64,000 nt of DNA, taken from the NCBI GenBank assembly GCA_947489685.1, contig CANLEM010000001.1, positions 620,001-684,000 on the forward strand. The letters run 5' to 3'. Origin of the DNA: an uncultured Aquimarina sp. (GTDB taxonomy: Bacteria; Bacteroidota; Bacteroidia; Flavobacteriales; Flavobacteriaceae). Below the pieces are notes generated by a model that was given only the letters and a program-made list of their open reading frames with translations, ran no database searches and had not been told where the DNA came from. The stretch's first letter is position 1; the number at the start of each line of letters is the position of its first letter. Shown piece after piece: positions 44,880-54,184 of the stretch. The translations under genes and the position numbers were made by a program.

Positions 44880-45133
44880 GCCCCAAAATAAAATTGATAA
44901 CAATGTATCAACTGCTATAAATACGATAGTAATTTTTTATATTATAATATAGATGTTTATTGTTTAAGCCCTAATGAGGAATTATTTTTCGAAGTTACAA
45001 ATAAAAATGTAAGTTGCGAAACAAATCATTAAGATTTATGGTTTTATAATCATTCATATTAACGGATTTATAAGATTTAAATTGTATATCGTTAATTTTT
45101 ACTTAAAAATAGCTACAAATTAAAAAGGAGAGA

Positions 45134-45141
45134 TAGCTTTG
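45134..45141 (+). promoter_or_regulatory. -7 element for the metallophosphoesterase gene
   Basis: TAGCTTTG, 25 bp before the ATG at 45167; it matches TAnnTTTG. The -33 match is poor. Confidence 0.5.
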
Positions 45142-45166
45142 CTTCGTTAATGAATTAGAATGTATT

Positions 45167-46405
45167 ATGCGCTGGTTAATCCCTATAATTTTATATGTAT
45201 TGGTAGAAATTTATGCCTACCAGGCAGTGAGAACTGTTTCAAAAAATCAAATAGTTCAAATTGGATATCTATTATTATCACTACTTATCTTGGGGTATGT
45301 GATTTATACTTTTGCTAATTATGATCGAAGTGTTGGCCCCACCAAATATTCGTTACGAGCGAGTGGTTTACTACTGTTATCGTTTGTGCCAAAATTAATC
45401 TTAGTCTTGTTTATGTTTGGTGAGGATATTATTAGATTGTGTGTGGCAGGCTATAATTATCTTACAAATACCTTTTTTGATGGTAATGCCACGCAATATC
45501 TTCCGGATCGACGTAAGTTTATAAGTCAAATTGCATTGGGTATTGCGGCTATTCCGTTTGCAGGCTTGTTACATGGTATTTTTAGAGGTAAATACAACTT
45601 TAAAGTAATTAGTCACGTGCTTTATTATGATGACTTACCTAGCGCTTTTGATGGATTTAAAATTACACAAATTTCGGACATCCATTCTGGTAGCTTTGAT
45701 GATCCTGCCAAAATTGAATATGCTGTAGATTTGATTAATGAACAACAGGCGGATCTTCTACTTTTTACAGGCGACATTGTAAATACAATGGCTAAAGAAA
45801 TGGATGATTGGATTGGTACCTTTAAACGCATCAAGAAACCGGAATATGGAACATATTCTGTTTTAGGAAATCATGATTATGGAGAGTACGTTACCTGGAA
45901 CAGTGAAGAAGAAAAAGAAGCTAATTTTCAGGCAATAAAAGATATTCATACTAAAATCGATTTTAATCTGTTACTTAATGATAGTGCTTTTGTAGAAAAA
46001 GAAGGAGAGCGGATTGCTGTGGTAGGTGTAGAGAATTGGGGTCACAACTTTAAAAAAGCTGGAGACCTTACCAAAGCGTCTGAAAAAGTTACTAAAGATG
46101 ATTTTAAGATTTTATTGAGTCATGACCCTTCACATTGGGAATATGAGGTAAAAGGGCACGAAGATCATTACCACCTTACATTAAGTGGTCATACGCATGG
46201 TTTTCAGTTCGGTATAGAGATTCCCGGGTTTGTACGCTGGAGCCCTGTGCAATACGTGTATAAGCAATGGGCAGGGATGTATAGTGAAATGGGACGATAT
46301 CTAAATGTGAATCGAGGTTTTGGATTTCATGCTTTTCCGGGTAGAGTAGGTATTTGGCCAGAGATTACAGTAATTGAATTGAGAAAAGGTTCGAAGCCCT
46401 CTTAA
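45167..46405 (+). CDS. Membrane metallophosphoesterase (YkuE/YaeI-like)
   Basis: 412 residues. About four TM helices in the first ~145 residues are followed by a calcineurin-like domain. It has all metal-binding motifs: QISDIHSG, FTGDIVN, GNHDYG, LSHDPSHW and SGHTHGFQFG. Members cleave phosphodiesters or lipid pyrophosphates with two metal ions. Membrane attachment suggests an envelope-lipid substrate, but the substrate is not determined here. It starts behind a TAGCTTTG element. Confidence 0.92.
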   Translation: MRWLIPIILYVLVEIYAYQAVRTVSKNQIVQIGYLLLSLLILGYVIYTFANYDRSVGPTKYSLRASGLLLLSFVPKLILVLFMFGEDIIRLCVAGYNYLTNTFFDGNATQYLPDRRKFISQIALGIAAIPFAGLLHGIFRGKYNFKVISHVLYYDDLPSAFDGFKITQISDIHSGSFDDPAKIEYAVDLINEQQADLLLFTGDIVNTMAKEMDDWIGTFKRIKKPEYGTYSVLGNHDYGEYVTWNSEEEKEANFQAIKDIHTKIDFNLLLNDSAFVEKEGERIAVVGVENWGHNFKKAGDLTKASEKVTKDDFKILLSHDPSHWEYEVKGHEDHYHLTLSGHTHGFQFGIEIPGFVRWSPVQYVYKQWAGMYSEMGRYLNVNRGFGFHAFPGRVGIWPEITVIELRKGSKPS

Positions 46406-46484
46406 TTCTAAGAAAGTGTTATATTTACAATTGTTTAGAGGGTCTTTTATGTTTAAAAAGATCTGAAACATAAAAGTTTTGAAC

Positions 46485-46781
46485 ATGTCAAAGTTTGGAG
46501 ATATAATTAGTATTGAAGTTCCGGTGCTGTTGGATTTTTATACAGAATGGAATGAGCCATCTGTTGCAATGCATCCGGTATTGAAAGATGTAGCCGCGGC
46601 TCTTGGAGATAAGGGAAAGGTTATAAAGATTGATATTGATAAAAATGAAGAGTTGGCAACTGCTTTAAGAATTAAAGGGCTACCTACCTTAATGATTTAT
46701 AAAGAAGGTGAGATGGTGTGGAGACAAAGTGGAGAGCAAGATGCCAATACCTTGATTGGACTTATGAAAGAGTATGTTTAA
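46485..46781 (+). CDS. Thioredoxin-fold protein lacking both active-site cysteines
   Basis: 98 residues from the ATG at 46485 (the TTG at 46479 adds two residues). It covers a full thioredoxin domain: LLDFYTEWNEPSVAMHP aligns with the WCGPCK region, and the cis-Pro loop GLPTLMIYKEGE is retained. Both redox cysteines are replaced (Asn and Ser), and there is no other Cys, so it cannot be an oxidoreductase. A chaperone, scaffold or binding role is inferred. Its TAA overlaps the stop of the convergent deacetylase gene at TTAA. Confidence 0.9.
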   Translation: MSKFGDIISIEVPVLLDFYTEWNEPSVAMHPVLKDVAAALGDKGKVIKIDIDKNEELATALRIKGLPTLMIYKEGEMVWRQSGEQDANTLIGLMKEYV

Positions 46782-47422
46782 ACTCTTATAGCTTTAAAAG
46801 AGAATCCTTTTTTGGTAAAATATTCCAAAACCTTTGGTAACGTATAGGTTAGGTTTTTTGAAGCCTTTATGCTGTCGTGAAAAACAATAATACTTCCCGG
46901 TTCTGTATTTTGTAATACATTTTGAAGACAAGATTCTGGAGATGTGTGAGCCTCCCAATCTTTTGATAACACATCCCATAGAATAATTTTATATCCCAGT
47001 TTTTCTAAAACTTTAAATTTTGAATAGCTTATTTGGCCGTATGGAGGTCTAAATAACGTCGGTTTATTTTGATTGCCAACATGCTTTTTAATTATTTGAT
47101 CACAATCAATTATGTTTTTGCGATATATCTCAGAATTGGTTTTCCAAGCTTTTAGGTGATTCATGGTATGATTACCTACAGCGTGTTCTTGTGCTACTAT
47201 TTTGTCAAAAATATCGGGATGTTTACGAATATTATCTCCAATACAAAAAAATGTTGCTTTGGCATTGTATTTTGATAGTTGTTCAAGAACAAATTCGGTA
47301 ACCTCTGGTATGGGTCCATCATCAAAAGTTAAATACAAAGTGTTCTCTTTTTTTGATGCAAAATCCCATGCATATGTCGAAAAAAAATGCTTTAAAACTT
47401 TTGGTGTCTTACTCGGAATCAA
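46778..47422 (-). CDS. NodB-family polysaccharide deacetylase
   Basis: 214 residues. It has the NodB catalytic motifs: motif 1 TFDDGP, motif 2 HTMNH, motif 3 RPPYGQ, motif 4 DVLSKDWE and motif 5 IVFHDS. These are metal-dependent N- or O-deacetylases of polysaccharides or peptidoglycan. The start is unusual: no ATG is in frame after the upstream stop, so TTG at 47422 is the best start. It sits only about 15 nt after the U-run of the preceding gene's terminator. No signal peptide is visible in this frame. Confidence 0.9.
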   Translation of the reverse strand: MIPSKTPKVLKHFFSTYAWDFASKKENTLYLTFDDGPIPEVTEFVLEQLSKYNAKATFFCIGDNIRKHPDIFDKIVAQEHAVGNHTMNHLKAWKTNSEIYRKNIIDCDQIIKKHVGNQNKPTLFRPPYGQISYSKFKVLEKLGYKIILWDVLSKDWEAHTSPESCLQNVLQNTEPGSIIVFHDSIKASKNLTYTLPKVLEYFTKKGFSFKAIRV

Positions 47423-47437
47423 ATGTTGTATATCATT

Positions 47438-47468
47438 AAAAAAAAGCGAGCCCTAAGACTCGCTTTTT
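47438..47468 (-). terminator. Terminator of the DUF2723 gene
   Basis: AAAAAGCGAG (47441-47450) pairs with CTCGCTTTTT (47459-47468); on the minus strand the stem ends in eight T residues. Confidence 0.88.
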
Positions 47469-47472
47469 GGAA

Positions 47473-50400
47473 TTATTCGGGTATCGTATCTAAAGAATCT
47501 AAAGCTTTTTCTTGATTTTGAAATTCTTTAATCAAATCCTCTTCTTGCTGACGTAGTAGCTCTTCATCATTATATTCTTCATCTGCAGAGTATAATCTAG
47601 TAAATAAGCCTAGGTATTTGTTAAATTCATCAGCTTTTTCTTCGATAATATCTCTATCTTGGTTAATTAATAATAAATCAACCACACTACGGTAGCGCTC
47701 TACATTGGTAACAATATCTTCGGCATATAGATATTGATTTTTTAGAGTTAAACTACCAAAGTAGGTAAGTTGCTCCTGGTATTTTTTTGCTACCTTATTC
47801 CATAAGTCTCTGGCTTTTTGTTTTTCGCCTACTTGATAGTATCCTGTAATATAGGGTTCTAATAAGGTGTAGTATTCATAATATTCGATAGGCATTTTGT
47901 CCATAGCCAGATCAATAATCTCTTTGGCTTTGTCTTTTTGATCTTCTTTAATTAATGTTTCTACCAGTCTGGCAAGGTTACTTCGGTACGTAATTGCATT
48001 TTTTCTGGTCTCTGGATCGTGATAAATGTTAGGGTCATTACTATTACCCCAGTCCCAACTCTTTACATTTTTATACATAAGATCGGTATTTATTCTGCCC
48101 ATCTCAAAAGGATTGCGCTTGTCGACCTTGGTTCGTATTGGTACCAGTTTAAAAGTTACTCCGTCTAATTGCAGATAATCTTTCATCCATAAAAAATCAT
48201 CATCCCCATAGCTTCCGCCAGTAAAATAAATAGGCCTTTCCCAATTGTTATTAGCTATGATATCCAGCATTAATAATCTGTTCTTAAACAGCAGATCTCC
48301 TTTTAAATGTATATCTATATAAGGTACGATGAGATCAGCATCCTCTGGAGCTACTATTCCATTTTTAAGAACAGCTTCTTTATTTACTGGTATCCTAATA
48401 TGTTTAGTAGGGAATGTGTTTACTTTCTTACCACTCTGTAAATCTCCTTTGGTTCTAGGGTCATCGGTTTCTATCCATCGCATCCAGTTTTTAATAAGCA
48501 TAGTGTCATTGGTAACTGGTTTATAATAAATGGCATCATTGCTTCCAAATCGGTAAAACTCGTGAGTCAATTGCGAAGGGATGGGCTTGCCATCATATGC
48601 AGCTCTTTTCATCTGATCGATATACCAGTCGGTAGCAAAAAGGCTGGTGTTAACCGTTCGTACATCTGTACGATATCCTTCTATTTCTTGAGCATACCAT
48701 AATGCAAATGTATCATTATCCCCAATGGTAAATAGTATAGCATCATCCTGGCATGATTGCAAATACATTTTTGCCATGGCTTGAGCTGTATATCGGTTGG
48801 ATCGATCATGATCATCCCAGTTTTCTGAAGCCATTAACACGGGTACAGCTAATAGGCAAACTGCCGTAACAATAGGGGCTAAAAGTTTTGGTTTTATGCG
48901 ATTTTTCAACAAATCAAATAGTGCATACACGCCAAATCCTATCCAGATAGCAAATACATAAAATGATCCTACTAATGCGTAATCACGCTCTCTGGGTTCA
49001 AATGGTCGTTCGTTTAAGTATATCTTTAGTGCTAATCCTGTAAAGAGGAAAAATATAAACAAGACCCAGAAGTTTTTCTTGTCTTGTTGTAGCATAAATA
49101 CAAAACCTATAAGACCTAATAATAAAGGTAAAAAATAATAGGTATTACGTGCTTTGTTTTTTAAGGTGTCTGTTGGTAAGTTATCTTGAGAGCCTAAGCG
49201 TAATTCGTCTATGAATTTAATACCACTTAACCAATTACCTTCCAAATTAGTTAAGTTTCCTTGGTTGTCATCTTGTCGACCAACAAAATTCCACATAAAA
49301 TAGCGCCAATACATATAACCCATTTGGTAGTCAAACATATAGGTTACATTGTCCCAAAACGAAGGTTTTTGTACATCAATATAATTTCCGAAGGATTGCA
49401 GAAATTTATGATAATCTTCGTTATCTAGTTTTCCCTGTGCATACTCTCTTCTAAATTGAGTTACGGCATTAAGCAATTCTTCTTCGCTTTGATATTCTGG
49501 TTTTATCGTAAATTTTATGGGACCAGTAAAATCCATATAATTGGCAATGTGCTCTGTGCTCCACATTCTTGGCAAAATTGCTTTATGTGCATTGTCTAAG
49601 TTTTGCTTAGCATTTTTCCAATCGTTTACAATAATATATTTCCCGGTTTTAAGGTCTTTTTCATATTTTGGTTTATCATCTTCATAAGGGCTTTCTAAAT
49701 CTAAGCCAGCATAAATTTCTGTAAACTGAGGTCCGTAAAACAGGTGTGTTTCTGGGTATTGTTCTAGGTTGTAATAAGCTAATAATTCTCGCGCGTTATT
49801 AGGGTTGTTTTCATTAATTACCGTACCTGCATTTGCTCTAATGGGTAACATGATCCAGCTCGAAAACCCAATAAGTATAAACATAACGCATAATAACAAT
49901 GTGTTTAATTGAGGGTAATCTTTTTTGCGAGTGTATTTTATTCCAAAGTAAAAAGCCGAGGCAATGATGAGTCCGGCAATTATTGTTCCCGAATTAAATG
50001 GAAGACCTATAGAGTTTACAAAAAATACTTCGGCAGCTCCAAAGAATTTGAGAGTCGAAGGAAGTAAAAGTTTAAAAATAAATAACAATATAGCCACAAC
50101 AATAATATTTGCAGCAATAAAGTTTTTGATAGTAATCTCTTTGTAGTTTTTAAAATAATATAATAATCCTATAGCAGGAATAGATAAGAGTCCCATAAAG
50201 TGTACCCCAAAAGACAATCCTACAATGAATGCAATAAGCAGAAGCCATCTATTACCTCTTGGTTTATGCATATCTCTTTCCCATAATAGGCCTAAGTAAA
50301 AAAGAATGGATAAAATACAGGATGCCATAGCGTATACTTCGGCTTCAACGGCATTAAACCAAAAACTATCGGTAAAAGTAAATGATAATGCTCCAACAAT

Positions 50401-50775
50401 ACCACTGCCCAAAACGGCAATTGCCTTACCTTGGGTAAACTCTTCCTCTTTTGTAATAAGCTTTTTGACAAGGATTGTGATGGACCAAAACATGAATAAT
50501 ATTGCAAAAGCACTTGCGACTGCCGAGGTCATGTTTACCATTAGTGCAATTTGGGTTGGGTCTGAAGCAAAAGTACTGGCAAATGCTCCGATCATTTGAA
50601 ACAAAGGAGCTCCAGGAGGGTGGCCAACTTGTAGTTTTGATGAGGTGGCAATATACTCACCGGCATCCCAAAAACTTGCTGTTGGTTCTACGGTAATTGA
50701 ATATACACATAAAGCGATCGCAAACACGATCCAGCCTGTTATTTTATTCCACTTGGTAAAGTTGAATGTGCTCAT
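47473..50775 (-). CDS. DUF2723 multi-TM protein (TMEM260-like glycosyltransferase family)
   Basis: 1100 residues. About ten to twelve TM helices lie in the first ~650 residues, with the characteristic N-terminal catalytic-type loop (TASFWDAGEYIATSSKLQVG then HPPGAPLF). This Asp/Glu-containing segment resembles GT-C protein O-mannosyltransferases. A large C-terminal extracytoplasmic domain is rich in aromatic residues, and the tail is acidic and Gln-rich. DUF2723 is homologous to human TMEM260, an O-mannosyltransferase, so a protein-glycosylation role is plausible. It is present in most Bacteroidota. Confidence 0.88.
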   Translation of the reverse strand: MSTFNFTKWNKITGWIVFAIALCVYSITVEPTASFWDAGEYIATSSKLQVGHPPGAPLFQMIGAFASTFASDPTQIALMVNMTSAVASAFAILFMFWSITILVKKLITKEEEFTQGKAIAVLGSGIVGALSFTFTDSFWFNAVEAEVYAMASCILSILFYLGLLWERDMHKPRGNRWLLLIAFIVGLSFGVHFMGLLSIPAIGLLYYFKNYKEITIKNFIAANIIVVAILLFIFKLLLPSTLKFFGAAEVFFVNSIGLPFNSGTIIAGLIIASAFYFGIKYTRKKDYPQLNTLLLCVMFILIGFSSWIMLPIRANAGTVINENNPNNARELLAYYNLEQYPETHLFYGPQFTEIYAGLDLESPYEDDKPKYEKDLKTGKYIIVNDWKNAKQNLDNAHKAILPRMWSTEHIANYMDFTGPIKFTIKPEYQSEEELLNAVTQFRREYAQGKLDNEDYHKFLQSFGNYIDVQKPSFWDNVTYMFDYQMGYMYWRYFMWNFVGRQDDNQGNLTNLEGNWLSGIKFIDELRLGSQDNLPTDTLKNKARNTYYFLPLLLGLIGFVFMLQQDKKNFWVLFIFFLFTGLALKIYLNERPFEPRERDYALVGSFYVFAIWIGFGVYALFDLLKNRIKPKLLAPIVTAVCLLAVPVLMASENWDDHDRSNRYTAQAMAKMYLQSCQDDAILFTIGDNDTFALWYAQEIEGYRTDVRTVNTSLFATDWYIDQMKRAAYDGKPIPSQLTHEFYRFGSNDAIYYKPVTNDTMLIKNWMRWIETDDPRTKGDLQSGKKVNTFPTKHIRIPVNKEAVLKNGIVAPEDADLIVPYIDIHLKGDLLFKNRLLMLDIIANNNWERPIYFTGGSYGDDDFLWMKDYLQLDGVTFKLVPIRTKVDKRNPFEMGRINTDLMYKNVKSWDWGNSNDPNIYHDPETRKNAITYRSNLARLVETLIKEDQKDKAKEIIDLAMDKMPIEYYEYYTLLEPYITGYYQVGEKQKARDLWNKVAKKYQEQLTYFGSLTLKNQYLYAEDIVTNVERYRSVVDLLLINQDRDIIEEKADEFNKYLGLFTRLYSADEEYNDEELLRQQEEDLIKEFQNQEKALDSLDTIPE

Positions 50776-50935
50776 AGAATTTATTCGTTTATATAACGTG
50801 AGGCGAATTTAGTGATAAAAATACTTTTCACTTTGTTTTTTTAGCAAACGCTTAACAGAAGTTTATATTTTAGACTGATTTTGTTGGTTTTACATTGTTA
50901 ATATCAATTAGAAACGAATAATTTTGAAAAAAATG

Positions 50936-50966
50936 TTTGTATACCCAAAAGAATGTATTAAATTTG
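50936..50966 (+). promoter_or_regulatory. tRNA-Gln promoter
   Basis: TTTG (50936-50939), 19 nt, TAAATTTG (50959-50966), 18 bp before the tRNA: an ideal Bacteroidota promoter. Confidence 0.85.
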
Positions 50967-50983
50967 CACCCGCAATGACGCAT

Positions 50984-51056
50984 TGGTCTATGGTGTAACT
51001 GGCAACACGTCTGGTTTTGGTCCAGAAGAGTCTAGGTTCGAGCCCTAGTAGACCAA
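50984..51056 (+). tRNA. tRNA-Gln (anticodon UUG)
   Basis: The cloverleaf is complete. Acceptor stem TGGTCTA/TAGACCA (U1-A72, typical of tRNA-Gln); anticodon stem TCTGG/CCAGA with loop TTTTGGT, reading CAA; T arm CTAGG-TTCGAGC-CCTAG. CCA is not encoded. It has its own promoter and terminator. Confidence 0.98.
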
Positions 51057-51064
51057 CTTAAATT

Positions 51065-51100
51065 GAAGGAATTAGTTTTTTACTGATTCCTTCTTTTTTT
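51065..51100 (+). terminator. tRNA-Gln terminator
   Basis: GAAGGAATTAGT pairs with ACTGATTCCTTC (12-bp stem with one G-U) followed by seven T residues. Confidence 0.9.
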
Positions 51101-51255
51101 TGAATAAAGTTTTAGAACAAGAAACCTGTTTTAACTAGTGTTAAGTGATATTGTTTTATGAGTATAAGGGAGCGCATTTTTAATGTTTTTTTAAATAAAA
51201 AATGTCATGTACTATTATAATAAGGCGAAATAAAGAGTTTTGCATATAGGTATTA

Positions 51256-51287
51256 AAAAAGAGTAACAAGTTTATGTTACTCTTTTT
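51256..51287. terminator. Bidirectional terminator, ends the universal stress gene
   Basis: A perfect 13-bp stem, AAAAAGAGTAACA / TGTTACTCTTTTT (51256-51268 and 51275-51287). Minus-strand reading gives six T residues. Confidence 0.88.
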
Positions 51288-51335
51288 CTGTTTTAGAACG
51301 AGATTGAGGTATGGTTAAACAGGGTAATTGGGGTT

Positions 51336-52166
51336 TTAAATTTTAAAAGTTAATACTGGTCTTTTGGCATGATTTACAACATCTTCTCCCAGACTTCCGT
51401 TAATAAAATGAGAAATCCCTTTTCGACCATGTGTGCTAATGCCAATCATACCTGCATTAACAGAACCGGCAAAGTTTAGGATCCCTTTTTCAATAGTGAT
51501 ATCATTATAAATATTGAGTGTATAATTATTGATATTAAGTCCAGAGATCATCAAGTTCATTTTCTCTTCGGTTTCGTAAGTGGTTTTAAACCCGTTAGCT
51601 GTATTTATCCAAACTAAATGAAGTTTGGCATCTATCATTTTCGAAAAATCATGCGCCGCTAGCAAAGAAGGTTTGTCTTCGTCATCAAAATTTGTAGCAT
51701 ATACAAAATCACTTATTTCAAATAATCCACAATCCTCTTTGATAACCAAAACAGGTTTTTTGGATGTACGAACTACTTTTTCGGCATTAGATCCAATAAA
51801 AAGTTCTTCGAAACCAGTAGATCCATGAGACCCCATTACTATAATGTCTACATTATTTTTCTCACTAGAACTGTTAATTCCGGTATGAATATCTTCAAAA
51901 CTTACAGTTTCTATAACCTCAATATCCTTTAGGTAATCTTTTTCTATCAATTCTTCAAACTTATTATGTGCTTGTTTCATGAAATAAACGGCCTGAGGAG
52001 CGGCGGCTGTTCCAGAAGACATTAAATCACTAAGATGCATTGGCAGTTCCAAAATGTGTAACAAATAAATAGAAGCTTCATTTTTTCTTGCAATTTGAGC
52101 AGCAACTTTTAATGCACTTTCTGCCTGATCAGAAAAATCGGTAGGTACTAGTATACTTTTAATCAT
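51336..52166 (-). CDS. Tandem universal stress protein (two Usp domains)
   Basis: 276 residues with two Usp folds (about 1-145 and 150-276). Both keep the ATP-binding G-2x-G-9x-G-S/T pattern: MGSHGSTGFEELFIGSNAEK in domain 1 and GISTHGRKGISHFINGSLGE in domain 2. Tandem UspE-like proteins are cytoplasmic and linked to starvation or oxidative stress. It is monocistronic with its own terminator. Ligand not proven. Confidence 0.93.
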   Translation of the reverse strand: MIKSILVPTDFSDQAESALKVAAQIARKNEASIYLLHILELPMHLSDLMSSGTAAAPQAVYFMKQAHNKFEELIEKDYLKDIEVIETVSFEDIHTGINSSSEKNNVDIIVMGSHGSTGFEELFIGSNAEKVVRTSKKPVLVIKEDCGLFEISDFVYATNFDDEDKPSLLAAHDFSKMIDAKLHLVWINTANGFKTTYETEEKMNLMISGLNINNYTLNIYNDITIEKGILNFAGSVNAGMIGISTHGRKGISHFINGSLGEDVVNHAKRPVLTFKI

Positions 52167-52339
52167 AATATTGCTTTTTTTGAAATGAGTTATGTACTAA
52201 TAAAGTAATCTTAGCATTTTTGTGTGCTTAGATAGATAGCGGTTAACTTTTCATGGGGATTTACTAATGTCTTAAACCTAAATAAACTATCTTGATCTAG
52301 ATATCTTAAATTTACGAATAAATTCATTCTTCCACATAT

Positions 52340-52369
52340 TTTGTATCTAAGATATTATTGTTATCTTTG
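52340..52369 (+). promoter_or_regulatory. rimP-nusA-infB promoter
   Basis: TTTG (52340-52343), 18 nt, TATCTTTG (52362-52369). The predicted transcript begins about 52375, giving a leader of about 55 nt. Confidence 0.8.
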
Positions 52370-52395
52370 CACCGTTGAAATTAAAAAACCAGGTT

Positions 52396-52421
52396 GAGGG
52401 GACGAGAAGTCCCCTCTTTTT
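52396..52421 (+). promoter_or_regulatory. Attenuator-like hairpin in the rimP leader
   Basis: GAGGGGAC (52396-52403), GAGAA loop, GTCCCCTC (52409-52416), then a U-run of at least five, ending 8 nt before the rimP ATG. It has the full form of an intrinsic terminator between promoter and first gene, so it may attenuate the operon. Confidence 0.65.
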
Positions 52422-52429
52422 ATCTATTT

Positions 52430-52894
52430 ATGTCATTAAAAGACAAAGTTCAAAGTTTACTAGACGAGGCGCTTAAAGAAAATACGTCTCTGTTTTTGAT
52501 CGATTATAAAATTAATCCTGATAACAGTATTGAAATTATTATTGATGGAGACGATGGGGTCAAAGTTGAAGATTGTATTGCTGTTAGTAGAGCAATAGAG
52601 CACAATCTTGATCGAGAAGAGGAAGATTTTTCTCTTCAGGTTATGTCTGCAGGAGTTTCAGAAGGATTGAAACATGTGCGTCAGTACAAAAAAAACATAG
52701 GAAGAAAACTAAAGATAAAAACTCAGGAAGAAACAATTGAAGGCGAATTAATTTCGGTTACAGAAAAAAATATTGCTTTGACCTGGAAAGCCAGAGAGCC
52801 TAAGCCTGTTGGAAAGGGTAAAGTCACCGTGACTAAAGAGGCTAATGTGGCTTATGAAAATATTGTAGAAGCAAAAGTTATGATAACATTTTAA
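52430..52894 (+). CDS. rimP: Ribosome maturation factor RimP
   Basis: 154 residues from the ATG at 52430; the upstream frame from 52394 overlaps the leader hairpin and is not family-like. RimP assists 30S maturation. Motifs seen include SIEIIIDGDDGVKVEDCIAV (the D-x-D...C region), SAGV and the C-terminal SH3-like barrel. It is the first gene of the rimP-nusA-infB operon, 13 bp before nusA. Confidence 0.96.
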   Translation: MSLKDKVQSLLDEALKENTSLFLIDYKINPDNSIEIIIDGDDGVKVEDCIAVSRAIEHNLDREEEDFSLQVMSAGVSEGLKHVRQYKKNIGRKLKIKTQEETIEGELISVTEKNIALTWKAREPKPVGKGKVTVTKEANVAYENIVEAKVMITF

Positions 52895-52907
52895 TTATAA
52901 TATTGAT

Positions 52908-54140
52908 ATGGAAAATATCGCATTAATAGAATCATTTTCGGAATTTAAAGATGACAAGTTAATAGATCGTGTTACGTTAATGGCGATCTTAGAAGATGTA
53001 TTTAGAAATGCCCTAAAGAAGAAGTTTGGTAGTGATGACAATTTCGATATCATTATTAATCCTGATAAAGGAGATTTAGAAATTTGGAGAAATAGAATTG
53101 TTGTAGCAGATGGAGAAGTAGAGGATGATAATCAAGAGATATCATTAACTGCGGCTCAAAGAATTGAGCCAGATTTTGAAGTGGGTGAAGATGTGTCTGA
53201 AGAAGTTAAATTGATTGATTTAGGAAGACGTTCTATTCTTGCGTTACGACAAAATTTAATATCAAAAATACACGAACACGATAATACCAATATATATAAG
53301 CAGTTTAAAGAATTAGAAGGAGAGATTTATACGGCTGAAGTACATCATATTCGTCATAGAGCAATTATTATGCTTGATGATGAAGGTAACGAGATTATTT
53401 TACCAAAAGATAGACAAATACCATCTGATTTTTTCCGTAAAGGAGAAAATGTTAGAGGGGTGATAGAATCTGTAGAGCTTAAAGGAAACAAGCCTGCGAT
53501 TATTATGTCCAGAACATCTCCATTATTTCTTGAGAAACTTTTCGAATCAGAAATTCCAGAAGTTTTTGATGGATTAATTACTGTTAAAAAAGTGGTTAGA
53601 ATTCCAGGAGAAAAGGCCAAGGTGGCTGTTGATTCATATGATGATAGAATTGATCCTGTTGGAGCATGTGTAGGTATGAAAGGATCTCGTATTCATGGTA
53701 TTGTTCGAGAATTAGGTAACGAAAATATAGACGTTATTAACTATACTAATAACGTACAGTTATATATTACAAGGGCATTAAGTCCTGCAAAAGTTACTTC
53801 GATTAAGCTTAATGAAGAAGGTAGTCGTGCAGAAGTAATGTTAAGGCCAGAAGAAGTTTCTAAAGCGATTGGTCGTGGAGGTCATAATATCAGATTAGCT
53901 GGGCAATTAACTGGCTTCGAAATCGACGTGTTTAGAGAAGGTGTGGAGGAAGATGTGGAGCTTACAGAGTTTTCTGATGAAATAGATTCTTGGATCATTG
54001 AAGAGTTTTCTAAAATAGGATTAGATACCGCTAAGAGTATTTTGGAACAAGATATGGCTGATCTTATTAAGCGTACTGACCTCGAAGAAGAGACAGTAAC
54101 TGAAGTGATCAAAATATTAAAATCAGAATTTGAGGATTAA
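52908..54140 (+). CDS. nusA: Transcription elongation/termination factor NusA
   Basis: 410 residues. The N-terminal RNA polymerase-binding domain (1-~130) is followed by S1 (about 134-200) and two KH domains with IRIPGEKAKVAV-like and VGACVGMKGSRIHGIVREL motifs, and AIGRGGHNIRLA. NusA modulates pausing, termination and antitermination. There are no extra C-terminal AR repeats, as is usual outside proteobacteria. It could be involved in the attenuation suggested for its own leader. Confidence 0.98.
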   Translation: MENIALIESFSEFKDDKLIDRVTLMAILEDVFRNALKKKFGSDDNFDIIINPDKGDLEIWRNRIVVADGEVEDDNQEISLTAAQRIEPDFEVGEDVSEEVKLIDLGRRSILALRQNLISKIHEHDNTNIYKQFKELEGEIYTAEVHHIRHRAIIMLDDEGNEIILPKDRQIPSDFFRKGENVRGVIESVELKGNKPAIIMSRTSPLFLEKLFESEIPEVFDGLITVKKVVRIPGEKAKVAVDSYDDRIDPVGACVGMKGSRIHGIVRELGNENIDVINYTNNVQLYITRALSPAKVTSIKLNEEGSRAEVMLRPEEVSKAIGRGGHNIRLAGQLTGFEIDVFREGVEEDVELTEFSDEIDSWIIEEFSKIGLDTAKSILEQDMADLIKRTDLEEETVTEVIKILKSEFED

Positions 54141-54184
54141 TAATCACAATTAATTTATATTTGAGCATAAAATAAAAGGCATTT

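Larger units (their letters stand above)
44771..45166. other. 396-bp divergent region between polA and the metallophosphoesterase gene
   Basis: It contains a perfect 12-bp hairpin (44851-44879) and a -7 element for the plus-strand gene (45134-45141). The remainder is AT-rich with no other feature seen. Confidence 0.6.
51057..51335. other. 279-bp gap holding two terminators
   Basis: It contains the tRNA terminator (51065-51100) and the terminator of the universal stress gene (51256-51287). Nothing coding was seen between them. Confidence 0.7.
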
